From: CAVVAH01 sp963746175
GTDB lineage: Bacteria > Actinomycetota > Actinomycetes > JACCUZ01
Direction: 5' to 3'
Length of the DNA: 64,000 bases
Assembly (NCBI GenBank): GCA_963746175.1
Contig: CAVVAH010000004.1
Location: 930,001 to 994,000, forward strand
Shown here piece by piece: positions 33,191 to 41,171 of this stretch (the first letter of the stretch is position 1; each line of letters opens with the position of its first letter). Below the pieces are notes generated by a model, which was not told the DNA's origin, did no database searches, and saw only the letters and a list, made by a program, of their open reading frames with translations. A program made the position numbers and the translations under genes.

Positions 33191-33262
33191 CTGTATCGGT
33201 ACAGATTTCCTGGTCACGAGGTCTTGACCGGTACAGACGAGCACTCTACTGTAGCGGTACAG
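33191..33262 (+). promoter_or_regulatory. Promoter with paired CTGTANCGGTACAG operators
   Basis: Two near-identical palindromes, CTGTATCGGTACAG (33191-33204) and CTGTAGCGGTACAG (33249-33262), flank a promoter: TTGACC (33224-33229), 17-nt spacer, TACTGT (33247-33252). The second operator covers the -10 and start point, and a GGTACAG half-site lies in the spacer. The pattern fits a TetR-family repressor. The controlled gene is the 64-residue protein at 33300. Confidence 0.7.
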
Positions 33263-33299
33263 AAGCAGTCCCCCACCACGGCCCGGAAGGACCACCGCC

Positions 33300-33494
33300 A
33301 TGACCACTCCGTCGCTCGCCTCGATCATCGTCGCCCGCCAGCTCGCCGAGCGTGAGCTCGGCAGCGCCCTGCCGCACGCACCGGTGGTGCCGGACCGGCC
33401 ACGAGCCGCCGGCCGCGGACCGACCCTCCGGCGCACCCGGACCGTCACCGCCACCGCCCTGCACCGTGCGGCCCACCGCATCTCCCCTGCGTGA
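33300..33494 (+). CDS. Small basic protein behind a double-operator promoter
   Basis: 64 residues starting MTTPSLASIIVARQLAERE, rich in Arg, Ala and Pro, with an amphipathic first helix and a basic second half (RRTRTVTATALHRAAHR). CGGAAGG precedes the ATG and a strong promoter with two operators lies 40 nt upstream. No family recognised. The tight regulation argues that it is real. Confidence 0.6.
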   Translation: MTTPSLASIIVARQLAERELGSALPHAPVVPDRPRAAGRGPTLRRTRTVTATALHRAAHRISPA

Positions 33495-33549
33495 GCCGCA
33501 CCGCCTCACCGCCCCCGGCCTGCCTAGGCTGGGCGCGGGAGGTGCGGGC

Positions 33550-34610
33550 ATGGGACGCGTGACCTTGCAGACGGTCGCCGACAAGGTCGGCGTCAGCCGG
33601 ATGACCGTGTCCAACGCGTTCTCCAGGCCCGACCAGCTCTCCGAGACCCTGCGCGGCACGATCCTCGCCGCTGCCGCCGAGCTCGGGTACTCCGGCCCCG
33701 ACCCGGCGGCCCGCGCGCTGGCCCGGGGCAGCGCCGGCTCGGTCGGCGTGCTGATGACCGACTCGCTGAGCTACGCCTTCACCGACGAGGTGGCCACCGG
33801 GTTCCTCGGCGCGGTCACCGCGGAGCTGGCGCCGACGGGGCTGGCGCTGAGCCTCGTGTCGTCCTCGGTCACCGGGCCGCGGTTCCCCGCCCGCGACGTC
33901 CCGATGGACGGCGCCCTCGTCTACTCGTGCCTGGGCGACTCGGCTGCGCTCGACTGGCTGGTCCGGCGCAACCTGCCGCTGGTCTACGTCGACCAGGACC
34001 CGCCGGCCGACGCGCCGAGCCGTCAACGTCGACGACCGGGGCGGGGCCCGCGCTGCCGCGCAGCACCTGGTCGACCTCGGGCACCGCCGGGTCGGCATCG
34101 TCAGCGGCGAGCGGCACGGCCCGTACGACGTCGTCGTCGAGCCGCACATCGCCAGTGAGCGACCACGTGTCCCGGGAGCGGATGCTCGGCTGGACCGACG
34201 CGCTCTCGGCCGTCGGCGTCGAGCCGCTCGTGGTCCGGCACGCCCTCACCCCGGAGGACGGCACCCACCAGGCGGCCGGGGTGCTGCTCGACCTCGACGA
34301 GCCGCCGACGGCGATCCTGTGCTTCTCGGACGTGCTGGCCTACTGGGTGGTGCGCGCGGCCGAGGACCGCGGACTGACCGTGCCCCGCGACCTCTCGGTG
34401 GTCGGCTTCGACGACAACCCGCTGGCCCGCCGGATGCGGCCGGCGCTCACCACGGTGCGCCAGGACGTGGAGGCCAAGGGCCGGGCCGCGGCGGCAGCGC
34501 TCATCGAGACGATCGAGACGGTCCAGGCGGGCGGGACGCCGGAGGCCCGGCACGTGCTGCTGCCGACCGAGCTCGTGGTGCGGGACAGCACCGCGCCACC
34601 GCGGTCCTAG
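33550..34610 (+). pseudogene. lacI-like: LacI-family transcriptional regulator, disrupted by two frameshifts
   Basis: Frame 1 gives the DNA-binding domain (VTLQTVADKVGVSRMTVSNA, FSRPDQLSETLR) and the start of the ligand domain to DQDPPADA near 34015. A second frame carries VNVDDRGGARAAAQHLVDLG and HRRVGIVSGERHGPYDVVVE to about 34150. A third gives SDHVSRERMLGWTDALSAVG to the stop, including FDDNPLARRMRPALTTVRQD. Repairing the two single-base shifts gives about 350 residues, normal for LacI sugar regulators. ATG 33550 has GGGAGG upstream and TAGGCT about 25 nt upstream. Confidence 0.8.
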
Positions 34611-34635
34611 GGGTTACCGGCTCCCCTGGCGAACG

Positions 34636-34855
34636 TCAGAGCTTGCTGAGCTTGGTGTACGGCGAGAGGACCCGCAGCGGGCCGGTCGTTGAAGTCGACC
34701 ACCACGGCGTCGGCCTGCACCTCGACGACGCGGCCCATGCCCTGCTTGTCGTGGGTGACGCGGTCGCCGACCTCGAACGTCGGGATCACCGGCGGCACCG
34801 GGTCCCGGAACGGGCTGCCGGCTGGGCGGGGGCGCGGTGTCTGAGGAGGCGTCAT
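34636..34855 (-). CDS. Short conserved actinobacterial protein (GDRVTHDKQGMGRVV type) with C-terminal frameshift
   Basis: The N-terminal 60 residues read MTPPQTPRPRPAGSPFRDPV then FEVGDRVTHDKQGMGRVVEV, VVVDFND. Near 34684 the expected end (G-PLRVLSPYTKLSKL and stop) is in another frame, so one extra base is present. The repaired protein is about 72 residues with an SH3-like, CarD/DUF3553-style beta fold. The actinobacterial family is conserved but uncharacterised to my knowledge. Confidence 0.65.
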
Positions 34856-34875
34856 CACCCTCAGTATGCGCTGGT

Positions 34876-35454
34876 TCAGTCCTCGGGGGGAACCGAAGCG
34901 GCGTGTTCGAGCTCCTGGAGGTCCAGGACGCGGGTGGCCGCCGCGGCCAGCGCGGCGCTCAGCGCCTTCCGTCCGGGGCTCAGCACGACGAGCGGCCCGC
35001 ACGCCGCGAGCTCGGCGAAGATGCCGTCGTTGCTCACGACGAGGGCCTGCGCGTCCGGCAGGTCGAGCGTGTCGACCGCCTCCAGCAGCGCCACGTCGGC
35101 GAGGTCGCTGCCCTTGGGGACGGTGACGGCGTCGGCGACGAACTCGGCCAGGTGCGGCCGGGCTCGTCGGACCTGCCCCTCCTGCCCCGCCAGCACCACG
35201 TGGTCGGCCTGCCGCGCCAGCGCGACGACCGCAGCCATCCGGGCCGCCCACCGCTGCGGGCCGGCACGCAGGTTGTCGAGGTCGACCAGCAGGATGCGTG
35301 GGGCGTCGTGCTCGACCCAGAGCCCCTCGGCGAGGACCTGCTGGGCCAGCGCGCCGTCGTCGTCGACCACGGCCGCCGTGGCCGGACGACGCGCGCCACG
35401 GGTGGGGAACCACTCGTAGTCGTCCCACTCGCCCGGCCCGTCGCCCAGTCCCAT
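34876..35454 (-). CDS. NYN/PIN-like domain protein
   Basis: 192 residues from ATG 35454 (MGLGDGPGEWDDYEWFPTRG). The core is RILLVDLDNLRAGPQRW, ALVVSNDGIFAELA and GPLVVLSPGRKALS, which gives the spaced Asp residues of a NYN/PIN-type fold (VDLDN, SND). Such folds are often RNases. No partner gene is evident; it lies behind the hairpin repeat at 35501. Confidence 0.72.
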   Translation of the reverse strand: MGLGDGPGEWDDYEWFPTRGARRPATAAVVDDDGALAQQVLAEGLWVEHDAPRILLVDLDNLRAGPQRWAARMAAVVALARQADHVVLAGQEGQVRRARPHLAEFVADAVTVPKGSDLADVALLEAVDTLDLPDAQALVVSNDGIFAELAACGPLVVLSPGRKALSAALAAAATRVLDLQELEHAASVPPED

Positions 35455-35500
35455 GACGCCATCGTCGCAGCCCGTCGCCGGAGCGGCCCCCGTGGACGCC

Positions 35501-35571
35501 CGCGAGTGGTGAGTTGCGCAGACCGACCCGGGCATTCCGGGTGCGGAACCCACCACTCGGCGGAGGGGTCA
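35501..35571. repeat. GAGTGGTG/CACCACTC hairpin repeat, copy 1
   Basis: CGCGAGTGGTGAGTTGCGCA leads to CCGGGTGCGGAACCCACCAC TCGGCGGAGGGG in the second arm around GGCATT. The element ends with the TCA that is the stop codon of the MarR gene (minus). Copy 2 at 37230-37302 is nearly identical and placed the same way. Confidence 0.8.
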
Positions 35572-36021
35572 GCGACCGGGGACGGCCAGGTCGCGCAGCA
35601 CCGCCTTGAAGGCCTCGTACCGCTCCGCACCCACCTGCCGCGCCCAGCCCCGCTCGATCCGCCGGATCCGGGTGTTGACCCGTCGCACGGTCGTGTCACC
35701 GAGGGGGGTCCGCACCACCAGCCGGACCCGTCGGTCGGTCGGCTCGGACCGTACGGCCAGGTGCCCCGACGCCACGAGGCCGGTGACGAACTGGCCGACG
35801 GCCTGCTTCGTCATCGACAGCGGGACCGCGAGGTCGCTGATGCTGATGCCCTCGCGCGGGACCAGCGAGAGGACGCGGAAGTGCGACTGCCGCAGGCCGC
35901 CCCAGTCCTCGGCGGCCATCGTCGCGCGCACCGCCTCCATGAGCCGCCCGGCGAGCAACGGCACGTGCAGCTCGGCGTCCACCGGCGGCGACGGCAGGTC
36001 CGAGGGCTTGACGGAGGTCAT
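35569..36021 (-). CDS. MarR-family transcriptional regulator
   Basis: 150 residues. Winged-helix core: LRQSHFRVLSLVPREGISIS, DLAVPLSMTKQAVGQFVTGL, wing SEPTDRRVRLVVRT. A dimerisation helix follows (VNTRIRRIERGWARQVGAER). It is divergent from the phosphotransferase at 36082 with two palindromes between, so it probably represses both genes until a small molecule is bound. Confidence 0.92.
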   Translation of the reverse strand: MTSVKPSDLPSPPVDAELHVPLLAGRLMEAVRATMAAEDWGGLRQSHFRVLSLVPREGISISDLAVPLSMTKQAVGQFVTGLVASGHLAVRSEPTDRRVRLVVRTPLGDTTVRRVNTRIRRIERGWARQVGAERYEAFKAVLRDLAVPGR

Positions 36022-36062
36022 AAAGCCACTTTACCTTCTCGGGGAAGGGAAAGACACTTTCC
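36021..36062. promoter_or_regulatory. Two MarR operators between marR and the phosphotransferase
   Basis: TAAAG-CCA-CTTTA (36021-36033, overlapping the marR ATG) and GGAAAG-ACA-CTTTCC (36048-36062) are perfect palindromes with 3-nt centres, 27 bp apart. They cover the whole 60-nt divergent region. Confidence 0.7.
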
Positions 36063-36081
36063 TTCTGAGAGTGAGGGTCGG

Positions 36082-37224
36082 ATGTCGGGACGTGAGGCTC
36101 TCGGTGCGGCGGACGTCACCGACGACCGCCTGGCGGCGATGGTCGCCGTGCAGCTGCACGTGCCGCAGGTCGAGCTGCTCACGAGCGGTGCCGAGGTGGC
36201 ACCGTACGACCTGGAGGCCCTGACCACCTCGGGCCGCTACTGGGTGCGCGGCACCGCGCGGCACGACGGCGGCGTCGCGCCGTTCGCCTTCTTCGTCAAG
36301 GTGGTCCAGTCGTGGTCGCGGTCGCCGATCTTCGCCTACGTCCCGGCAGAGATGCGCGAGGCGGCGCTGGCCTCGATGCCCTGGGAGCGCGAGCCGCGGA
36401 TCTACGCCTCCGACCTCGGCGACCGGCTCCCGGCCGGGCTGTCGATGCCGCAGGCGTACGCCGTGGAACCGCTCGACGAGCTGTCAGCAGCCGTGTGGCT
36501 GGAGGCCGTCGACGTCGACCCGGTGCGGTGGGACGTCGAGCGCTTCACCCGCGCGGCGCACCTGCTCGGCCGGCTGGCGGCGAGCGACCGGGTGGCACCG
36601 CTGGGCGCGCTCGGCGAGGTGCCCGACGTCGCACGCAGCTACTACTTCGGCCGCTTCCGGGAACAGGTGCTGCCGCTGCTGCGCGACGACGAGGTCTGGC
36701 GGCACCCGGTGGTCGCCGGTGCGTTCGACGACCGGCTGCGCGACGACATGCGGGCGGCGGGGGAGGGGATCCTCGACCGGCTGGCCGAGCTCGACGACGT
36801 GCCGGTGCTCACGCTGCACGGCGACGCCTGCACCCGGAACCTGCTCGTGCGCCGGGGGAGCGACGGCGGCTTCGTCCTCATCGACTTCGGCTTCTGGGGG
36901 CGCGGGCCGGTCGGCTTCGACCTCACCCAGCTGCTGATCGGGGAGGTGCAGCTGGGCGAGCGGCCGGCGAGCGAGCTGCCCACCCTGGAGTCGGCCTGCC
37001 TGCCGGCGTACGTCGACGGGCTGCGCGCCGAGGGCGTCGACGTCGACCTCGACCTGGTGCGGCGGGCGCACGCACTGATGATGCTGCTCTTCACCGGCTT
37101 GTCGGCGCTGCCGGTCGAGCTCCTCGACGGACCGCCGTCGGAGGAGAAGCTGCGGATCGCGAGGGAGCGGGCCGGCGCGGCGCGCTTCATGCTCGACCTG
37201 GCCGACGCCACCGCCCCCGTCTGA
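36082..37224 (+). CDS. Aminoglycoside-phosphotransferase-family kinase
   Basis: 380 residues. Catalytic loop H-G-D-A-C-T-R-N-L-L-V; metal motif VLIDFGFWGRGPVGFDL. The N-terminal lobe has YWVRGTARHDGGVAPFAFFV with an invariant-type Lys in FFVKVVQSW. Divergent from a MarR regulator with two operators between them, which is the layout of an inducible detoxification or resistance gene. The substrate is not evident. A GAGTGGTG hairpin follows the stop. Confidence 0.88.
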   Translation: MSGREALGAADVTDDRLAAMVAVQLHVPQVELLTSGAEVAPYDLEALTTSGRYWVRGTARHDGGVAPFAFFVKVVQSWSRSPIFAYVPAEMREAALASMPWEREPRIYASDLGDRLPAGLSMPQAYAVEPLDELSAAVWLEAVDVDPVRWDVERFTRAAHLLGRLAASDRVAPLGALGEVPDVARSYYFGRFREQVLPLLRDDEVWRHPVVAGAFDDRLRDDMRAAGEGILDRLAELDDVPVLTLHGDACTRNLLVRRGSDGGFVLIDFGFWGRGPVGFDLTQLLIGEVQLGERPASELPTLESACLPAYVDGLRAEGVDVDLDLVRRAHALMMLLFTGLSALPVELLDGPPSEEKLRIARERAGAARFMLDLADATAPV

Positions 37225-37229
37225 CATCC

Positions 37230-37302
37230 CGCGAGTGGTGGGTTGTGCGGGGCCGATCCCGGCATTCCGGGTGCGGAACCCACCACTCGGCGGAGGGGGT
37301 CA
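37230..37302. repeat. GAGTGGTG/CACCACTC hairpin repeat, copy 2
   Basis: CGCGAGTGGTGGGTTGTGCG ... CATTCCGGGTGCGGAACCCA CCACTCGG CGGAGGGGG and TCA, which is the nitrilase stop codon. It lies between two convergent genes, so it can terminate both. Nearly identical to 35501-35571. Confidence 0.8.
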
Positions 37303-38061
37303 GAGACGGCGGTCGGCGAGCACGGGGAACGACGAGCGGGTGCGGGCCACCAGCTCGTCGTCGAGGTCCACGACGAGGACCTCCTCGCCGTCACCGGCTT
37401 CGGCGAGCACCTCGCCCCACGGGTCGACGACCGCCGACCGGCCACCCATCGGCACCCCCGCGTGCGTACCGCCGGTGTTGCACGCGACGACGTACGACTG
37501 GTCCTCGATCGCGCGGGCCCGGGCCAGCAACCGCCAGTGCTCCACCCGCTTGGCCGGCCACGCCGCCGGCATCAGCACGACCTCGGAACCGGCGTCGAGG
37601 AGAGCACGGAACATCTCCGGGAACCGCAGGTCGTAGCAGGTGGCCAGGCCGAACCGGCCGTGCACCACGGGCCCGTCGCCGGGCGTCATGAGCTTGGGCT
37701 CTCCCTCGCCGAAGCCGAAGAGGTGCACCTTGCGGTACGTCGTCAGCACCGCACCGTCCGGCCCGAGCAGCACCGAGGTGTTGAACAGCCGCCCTGCCTC
37801 GTCCCGCTCGACGAACGACCCCATGTGCACGGTGGCACCGACCTCGCGCGTGACCTCTCTGAGCGCAGTGACGACCGGCCCGTCAAGCGCCTCGGCGGTG
37901 CCGTCCCACAGGTCGTAGGAGAAACCGCCGTTCGGCCACAGCTCGGGCAGCACGACGAGGTCGGCGCCGGACTGCGCCCGCACCAGGCCGGCCACCCGGG
38001 CGGTGCGCTCGGGGGTCGACTCGTCGTCGCCGTACGACAGCTGGATGACGTGGACTCGCAC
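37300..38061 (-). CDS. Carbon-nitrogen hydrolase (nitrilase superfamily amidase)
   Basis: 253 residues from GTG 38061. The Glu-Lys-Cys triad is E40 (VVLPELWP), K111 (YRKVHLFGFGE) and C142 (ATCYDLRFPE). This is the Nit/omega-amidase-like branch, acting on small omega-amides or N-carbamoyl compounds. An ATG at 38082 would add seven residues but overlaps the ATG of the divergent MDMPI gene head to head. It ends within the hairpin repeat copy 2. Confidence 0.92.
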   Translation of the reverse strand: MRVHVIQLSYGDDESTPERTARVAGLVRAQSGADLVVLPELWPNGGFSYDLWDGTAEALDGPVVTALREVTREVGATVHMGSFVERDEAGRLFNTSVLLGPDGAVLTTYRKVHLFGFGEGEPKLMTPGDGPVVHGRFGLATCYDLRFPEMFRALLDAGSEVVLMPAAWPAKRVEHWRLLARARAIEDQSYVVACNTGGTHAGVPMGGRSAVVDPWGEVLAEAGDGEEVLVVDLDDELVARTRSSFPVLADRRL

Positions 38062-38080
38062 GGGCCCTAGCCTCGCACGC

Positions 38081-38887
38081 ATGACCAGCGGGATGCAGTC
38101 CCTCCTCGACGCCTACGACGACGCGCTGCACTCGTTCCACCAGCTCGCGACGACGCTGCGCGACGACCAATGGGCATTGCCGACCGACTGCCCGGGCTGG
38201 ACCGTCCGCGAGCAGGTGGCCCATGTGCTCGCCCTCGAGCTGCAGCTGGGTGGTCAGCCGCTGCCGCCGCGGCTGGAGTCGTACCCGGCGCACGTGCGCA
38301 ACGCCTCGGGCGAGCACATGGAGAACGGCATCGCCGCCCTGCGCGACGTCGAGCCTGCCGACCTCGTCGCGCGGCTCGGCGTCGCCGTCGACGAGCACCT
38401 CGCACAGCTGCGCGCCACCGACCTCGACCCGGAGACGGTCGTCGACGGGACGCTCGGCAGCCCGGTTCCGCTGGCCCGGTTCCTGCCGATCCGCGTCCTC
38501 GACGTGTGGACCCACGGGGAGGACGTCCGCCGGGCGATGGGCGTCGAGCCGCTGACGACCGGCCCGGCCACCCGGGTGGCGCGCGAGCAGACGATGGCCT
38601 TCCTGCCGTTCTTCGCGACCGACCGGGCAGGCGTCCCGGCCGGGTCGTCGTACGCGATCGACGCACCCGGACCGCTCGGCGGTCAGGTCAGTGTGACGGT
38701 CGGCGAGGACGGGCCCGAGCCGTCCGACGGCGTCCGCGACGACGCGACCGTGACGCTACGGATGTCCGACGCGACCCTCATGCTGCTCGCCTGCGGCCGG
38801 CTCGCGCCCGAGGACGCCGACGTCGAGGTCGTCGGTGACGAGGACCTCGGCCGGCGGCTGCTCGGCGCCCTGGCGATCGCGCCGTAG
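38081..38887 (+). CDS. Maleylpyruvate isomerase / mycothiol-dependent MDMPI-family protein
   Basis: 268 residues. N-terminal DinB-like metal-binding helices (LLDAYDDALHSFHQLATTLR, CPGWTVREQVAHVLALELQL, VLDVWTHGEDVRRAM) supply three His ligands typical of the TIGR03083/MDMPI family. The C-terminal SCP2-like part begins GPLGGQVSVTVGEDGP. TAGCCT lies 7 nt before the ATG, so the transcript is leaderless. These enzymes use mycothiol, consistent with an actinobacterium. Substrate unknown. Confidence 0.9.
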   Translation: MTSGMQSLLDAYDDALHSFHQLATTLRDDQWALPTDCPGWTVREQVAHVLALELQLGGQPLPPRLESYPAHVRNASGEHMENGIAALRDVEPADLVARLGVAVDEHLAQLRATDLDPETVVDGTLGSPVPLARFLPIRVLDVWTHGEDVRRAMGVEPLTTGPATRVAREQTMAFLPFFATDRAGVPAGSSYAIDAPGPLGGQVSVTVGEDGPEPSDGVRDDATVTLRMSDATLMLLACGRLAPEDADVEVVGDEDLGRRLLGALAIAP

Positions 38888-38923
38888 GGCCAGGACCCGC
38901 CGGTGGCGCCGTAGGCGGCAGCC

Positions 38924-39812
38924 TCAGCCGCGTGGCGCCGGCGTCCAGGTCGAGGTCGACGTAGAGGTCGATTGCAACCGACGAGCAGCAGGTAGGCGTC
39001 CTCGAGGGTCGGCGGCACGAACTGCGCACCCTCGGGCGCCTGCTCGCCGACGTTCCGTACGCTCGCCGTCCGCGGTGCGCCACGCGATCTGTGCCCCGGC
39101 CGCGCTCGGCCGCCGAGCCAGACCCGACCGCGGGCGGTGGCAGTGAGCTCGCTGGGCGGTCCCGTCGAACGCGACCTGGCCGCCGTGGACCACCACGACG
39201 TGCGGGCACAGCGCGGTGACGTCCTCGGTCTGGTGGGTGGACAGGACCACGGTGCGCTCCTCCCCGATGCGCGAGATCATCTCGCGGAACCGCAGCCGCT
39301 GCTCCGGGTCGAGGCCGACGGTCGGCTCGTCGAGGACGAGCAGCTCGGGTTCGCCGAGCAGGGCCTGAGCCACACCCACCCGCCGCCGCATGCCGCCGGA
39401 CAGGGCCGGATCCGCTGGTCGGCGACGGACGCCAGCCCGATCAGGGCGATGACCCGGCGGACCTCGTCGTGCCGGGCCCGCCGGTCGGTCGAGCTCCTTG
39501 AGGATGGCCACGTAGTCGACGAACTCGAAGACGGTGAAGCTGCGGTGGAAACCGGCGTCCTGCGGCAGATAGCCCAGCTGCGGCGGATCTCGAGTCCGGT
39601 CGTCGGGCGCGCGCGGGTCGCGGCCGAGCAGGGTCACGGCTGCCGCGGTCCGGCGCCAGGACGGTGGCGATGCATCCGGAGCAGAGTGGTCTTGCCGGCG
39701 CCGTTCGGGCCGAGCAGACCGGTGACGCCCATGGCCGGCGGTGAAGGTCGACCGTCGCAGCGCCGGCGTACGACCGAAGGACTTGGTCACGCGGTGACGC
39801 GTACATCGGTCA
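38924..39812 (-). pseudogene. ABC transporter ATP-binding protein, multiply frameshifted
   Basis: All ATPase motifs are present but in different frames: Walker A GPNGAGKTTLLRM near 39700, QLGYLPQDAGFHRSFTVFEF, signature LSGGMRRRVGVAQALLGEPE, Walker B LLVLDEPTVGLDPEQ, switch VVLSTHQTEDVTALCPH. The C-terminal PPTLEDAYLLLVG is also shifted. It begins ATG ACC GAT at about 39812. At least four single-base indels separate the pieces and few stop substitutions are seen. Confidence 0.8.
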
Positions 39813-39829
39813 TGCGGGTCTCCCGAGTC

Positions 39830-40679
39830 GATGGCGACAGTGTGCGGCGTGCTGCGACGAGCGCCGACCGCGGCCGAGGGCCACGACGAGCCAGGGCGAC
39901 GACTGAGCCGACCGCACCGAACGGCAGCCAGGTCGACGTGCGGCGACGGCGGACGGCGAGTCACCAGGCGACCCAGCCGTGGCGAGCACCGAGGCGGCCG
40001 CGACGAACCGGGGTCACGCGGGCGGAGAGCGCCAGCGCGGCGCGGTGAGCGCCGAGCGGTGGGCAGGAGCCAGGCGACGGCCGCCAGCCGGCCCGGGCAG
40101 CGCCAGCTGGCCGCGGCCAGCGATCAGCGACCGTGATCGCCGAGGACCGCGGCGCGTGCGGCATCAGCAGCAGCCGCAGCAGCGAGTACGGCGCGGCGAG
40201 CAGCCAGCTCGTGCGCCGGGTCGGACCGCCGGCCGAAGGCCACGGCGACACCGGCGACCGGCGACCAGCGGCGCGAGCGAGCGAACACGAGGAACACCCG
40301 TCAGGAAGCCGCTCGTCGGCGAGCCGCCACGGCGAACGAGCACGAGTACACCGCGCAACGACCAGCAGCCACGGCCGTCGCGCAGTGACGGCGTCGCGGC
40401 GACGCAGGCGGGCCGTAGTCCTCGCCGACGCCGAGCCGGCACCAGCGTGCGTTCGGACCCGGCACGACGCGGAGCGTCGCACCCGGTCGACGACCCGGTG
40501 CCAGATCGGTCTCCAGCCCGGCCGGCTATCCACGTGCGACGCGGCCGCAGCGCGGCAGTCGGCGCAGCTCGATCAGGTGCGCCTCGGCCGACGCGGCCGC
40601 GCCGGCGCGGCGTCCCGCCGCGTCCGGCGTACGCTTCCGGCCAGCGCCAAGTCGGTCGATCCGATGCCCCCCGTCATGC
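39830..40679 (-). pseudogene. Decayed membrane/permease partner of the ABC ATPase
   Basis: Hydrophobic blocks occur in changing frames: GRGCWSLRGVLVLVR, SLAPLVAG, LLAAPYSLLRLLLM and others, beginning at an ATG near 40679 (MTGGIGSTDLALAGSV). They are consistent with an ABC-2-type permease placed between the sigma-like and ATPase genes. Too many frame changes remain to reconstruct it by eye. Confidence 0.5.
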
Positions 40680-41053
40680 CAGGTGCCTCCCGCAGCTGGG
40701 CGCCGTGGCGCGCATCATCCGGGTCTTCACCGTGCCCGTGCGGGATGTCGCAGCAACCGGGCCGGCCTCCCGGGTGGTGAGGCCATCGAGGACGGTCGGC
40801 CTGCACGACGGCCCGCAGCTCCGGGGACAGCCTGGCGCAGGGCGCCGGCCGACGTCGCCGTACTGGACGGCGAGCAGGCACGTGCTCCTCGGCCGACGTC
40901 TCGACCACGCCGGTCCGAACGTCCGTCAGCTCGACGTCGGCCGGCGGCCGGCCGCGCAGCGCGTCGACGAGCCGGCGGATGCCGATGCCCCAGATCCACG
41001 CGGCGACCTCGCCGTCGCCGGCCCCACCGCCCGCGCCCCGCCAGACGCGATCG
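40676..41053 (-). pseudogene. Truncated ECF-type RNA polymerase sigma factor
   Basis: Recognisable parts are WIWGIGIRRLVDALRGRPP (region 2 end) and LSPELRAVVQAD followed in other frames by a helix-turn-helix ending PHGTVKTRMMRAR-like sequence and QLREA (region 4). The N-terminal part of region 2 is missing: the reading stops at the palindromic element 41054-41140. Frameshifts are present. It heads the decayed ABC cluster. Confidence 0.6.
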
Positions 41054-41140
41054 TGCATGACCACGTATACGTGGTCATGCACTGCTTGGCGGGGCTTGCA
41101 TGCCACGCCAAGCGGTACGTGACCACGTTTACGTGGTCAC
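41054..41140. repeat. Composite palindromic element (three nested hairpins)
   Basis: A 28-nt perfect palindrome with half-site TGCATGACCACGTA (41054-41081) is followed by GCTTGGCGGGG / CCACGCCAAGC around TGCATG, and by GTGACCACGT-TT-ACGTGGTCAC (41119-41140). The same plan, outer GACCACGT palindromes around a GCTTG stem, is seen at 55686-55776. Confidence 0.85.
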
Positions 41141-41171
41141 GGTCCGGCGGTGGGGGGTTGTGGGTGGGTGG

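Noticed and set aside
34607..35428. 273-codon frame joining the GDRVTHDK protein with upstream sequence
   Set aside because: Upstream part is the off-frame shadow of the NYN-like gene; true start is ATG 34855.
35501..37302. CRISPR array reading of the two GAGTGGTG repeats
   Set aside because: Only two copies, 1.7 kb apart with genes between, each a self-contained hairpin; no cas genes.
41054..41140. Insertion sequence ends
   Set aside because: Inverted repeats enclose less than 50 bp and no transposase frame or target duplication is visible.
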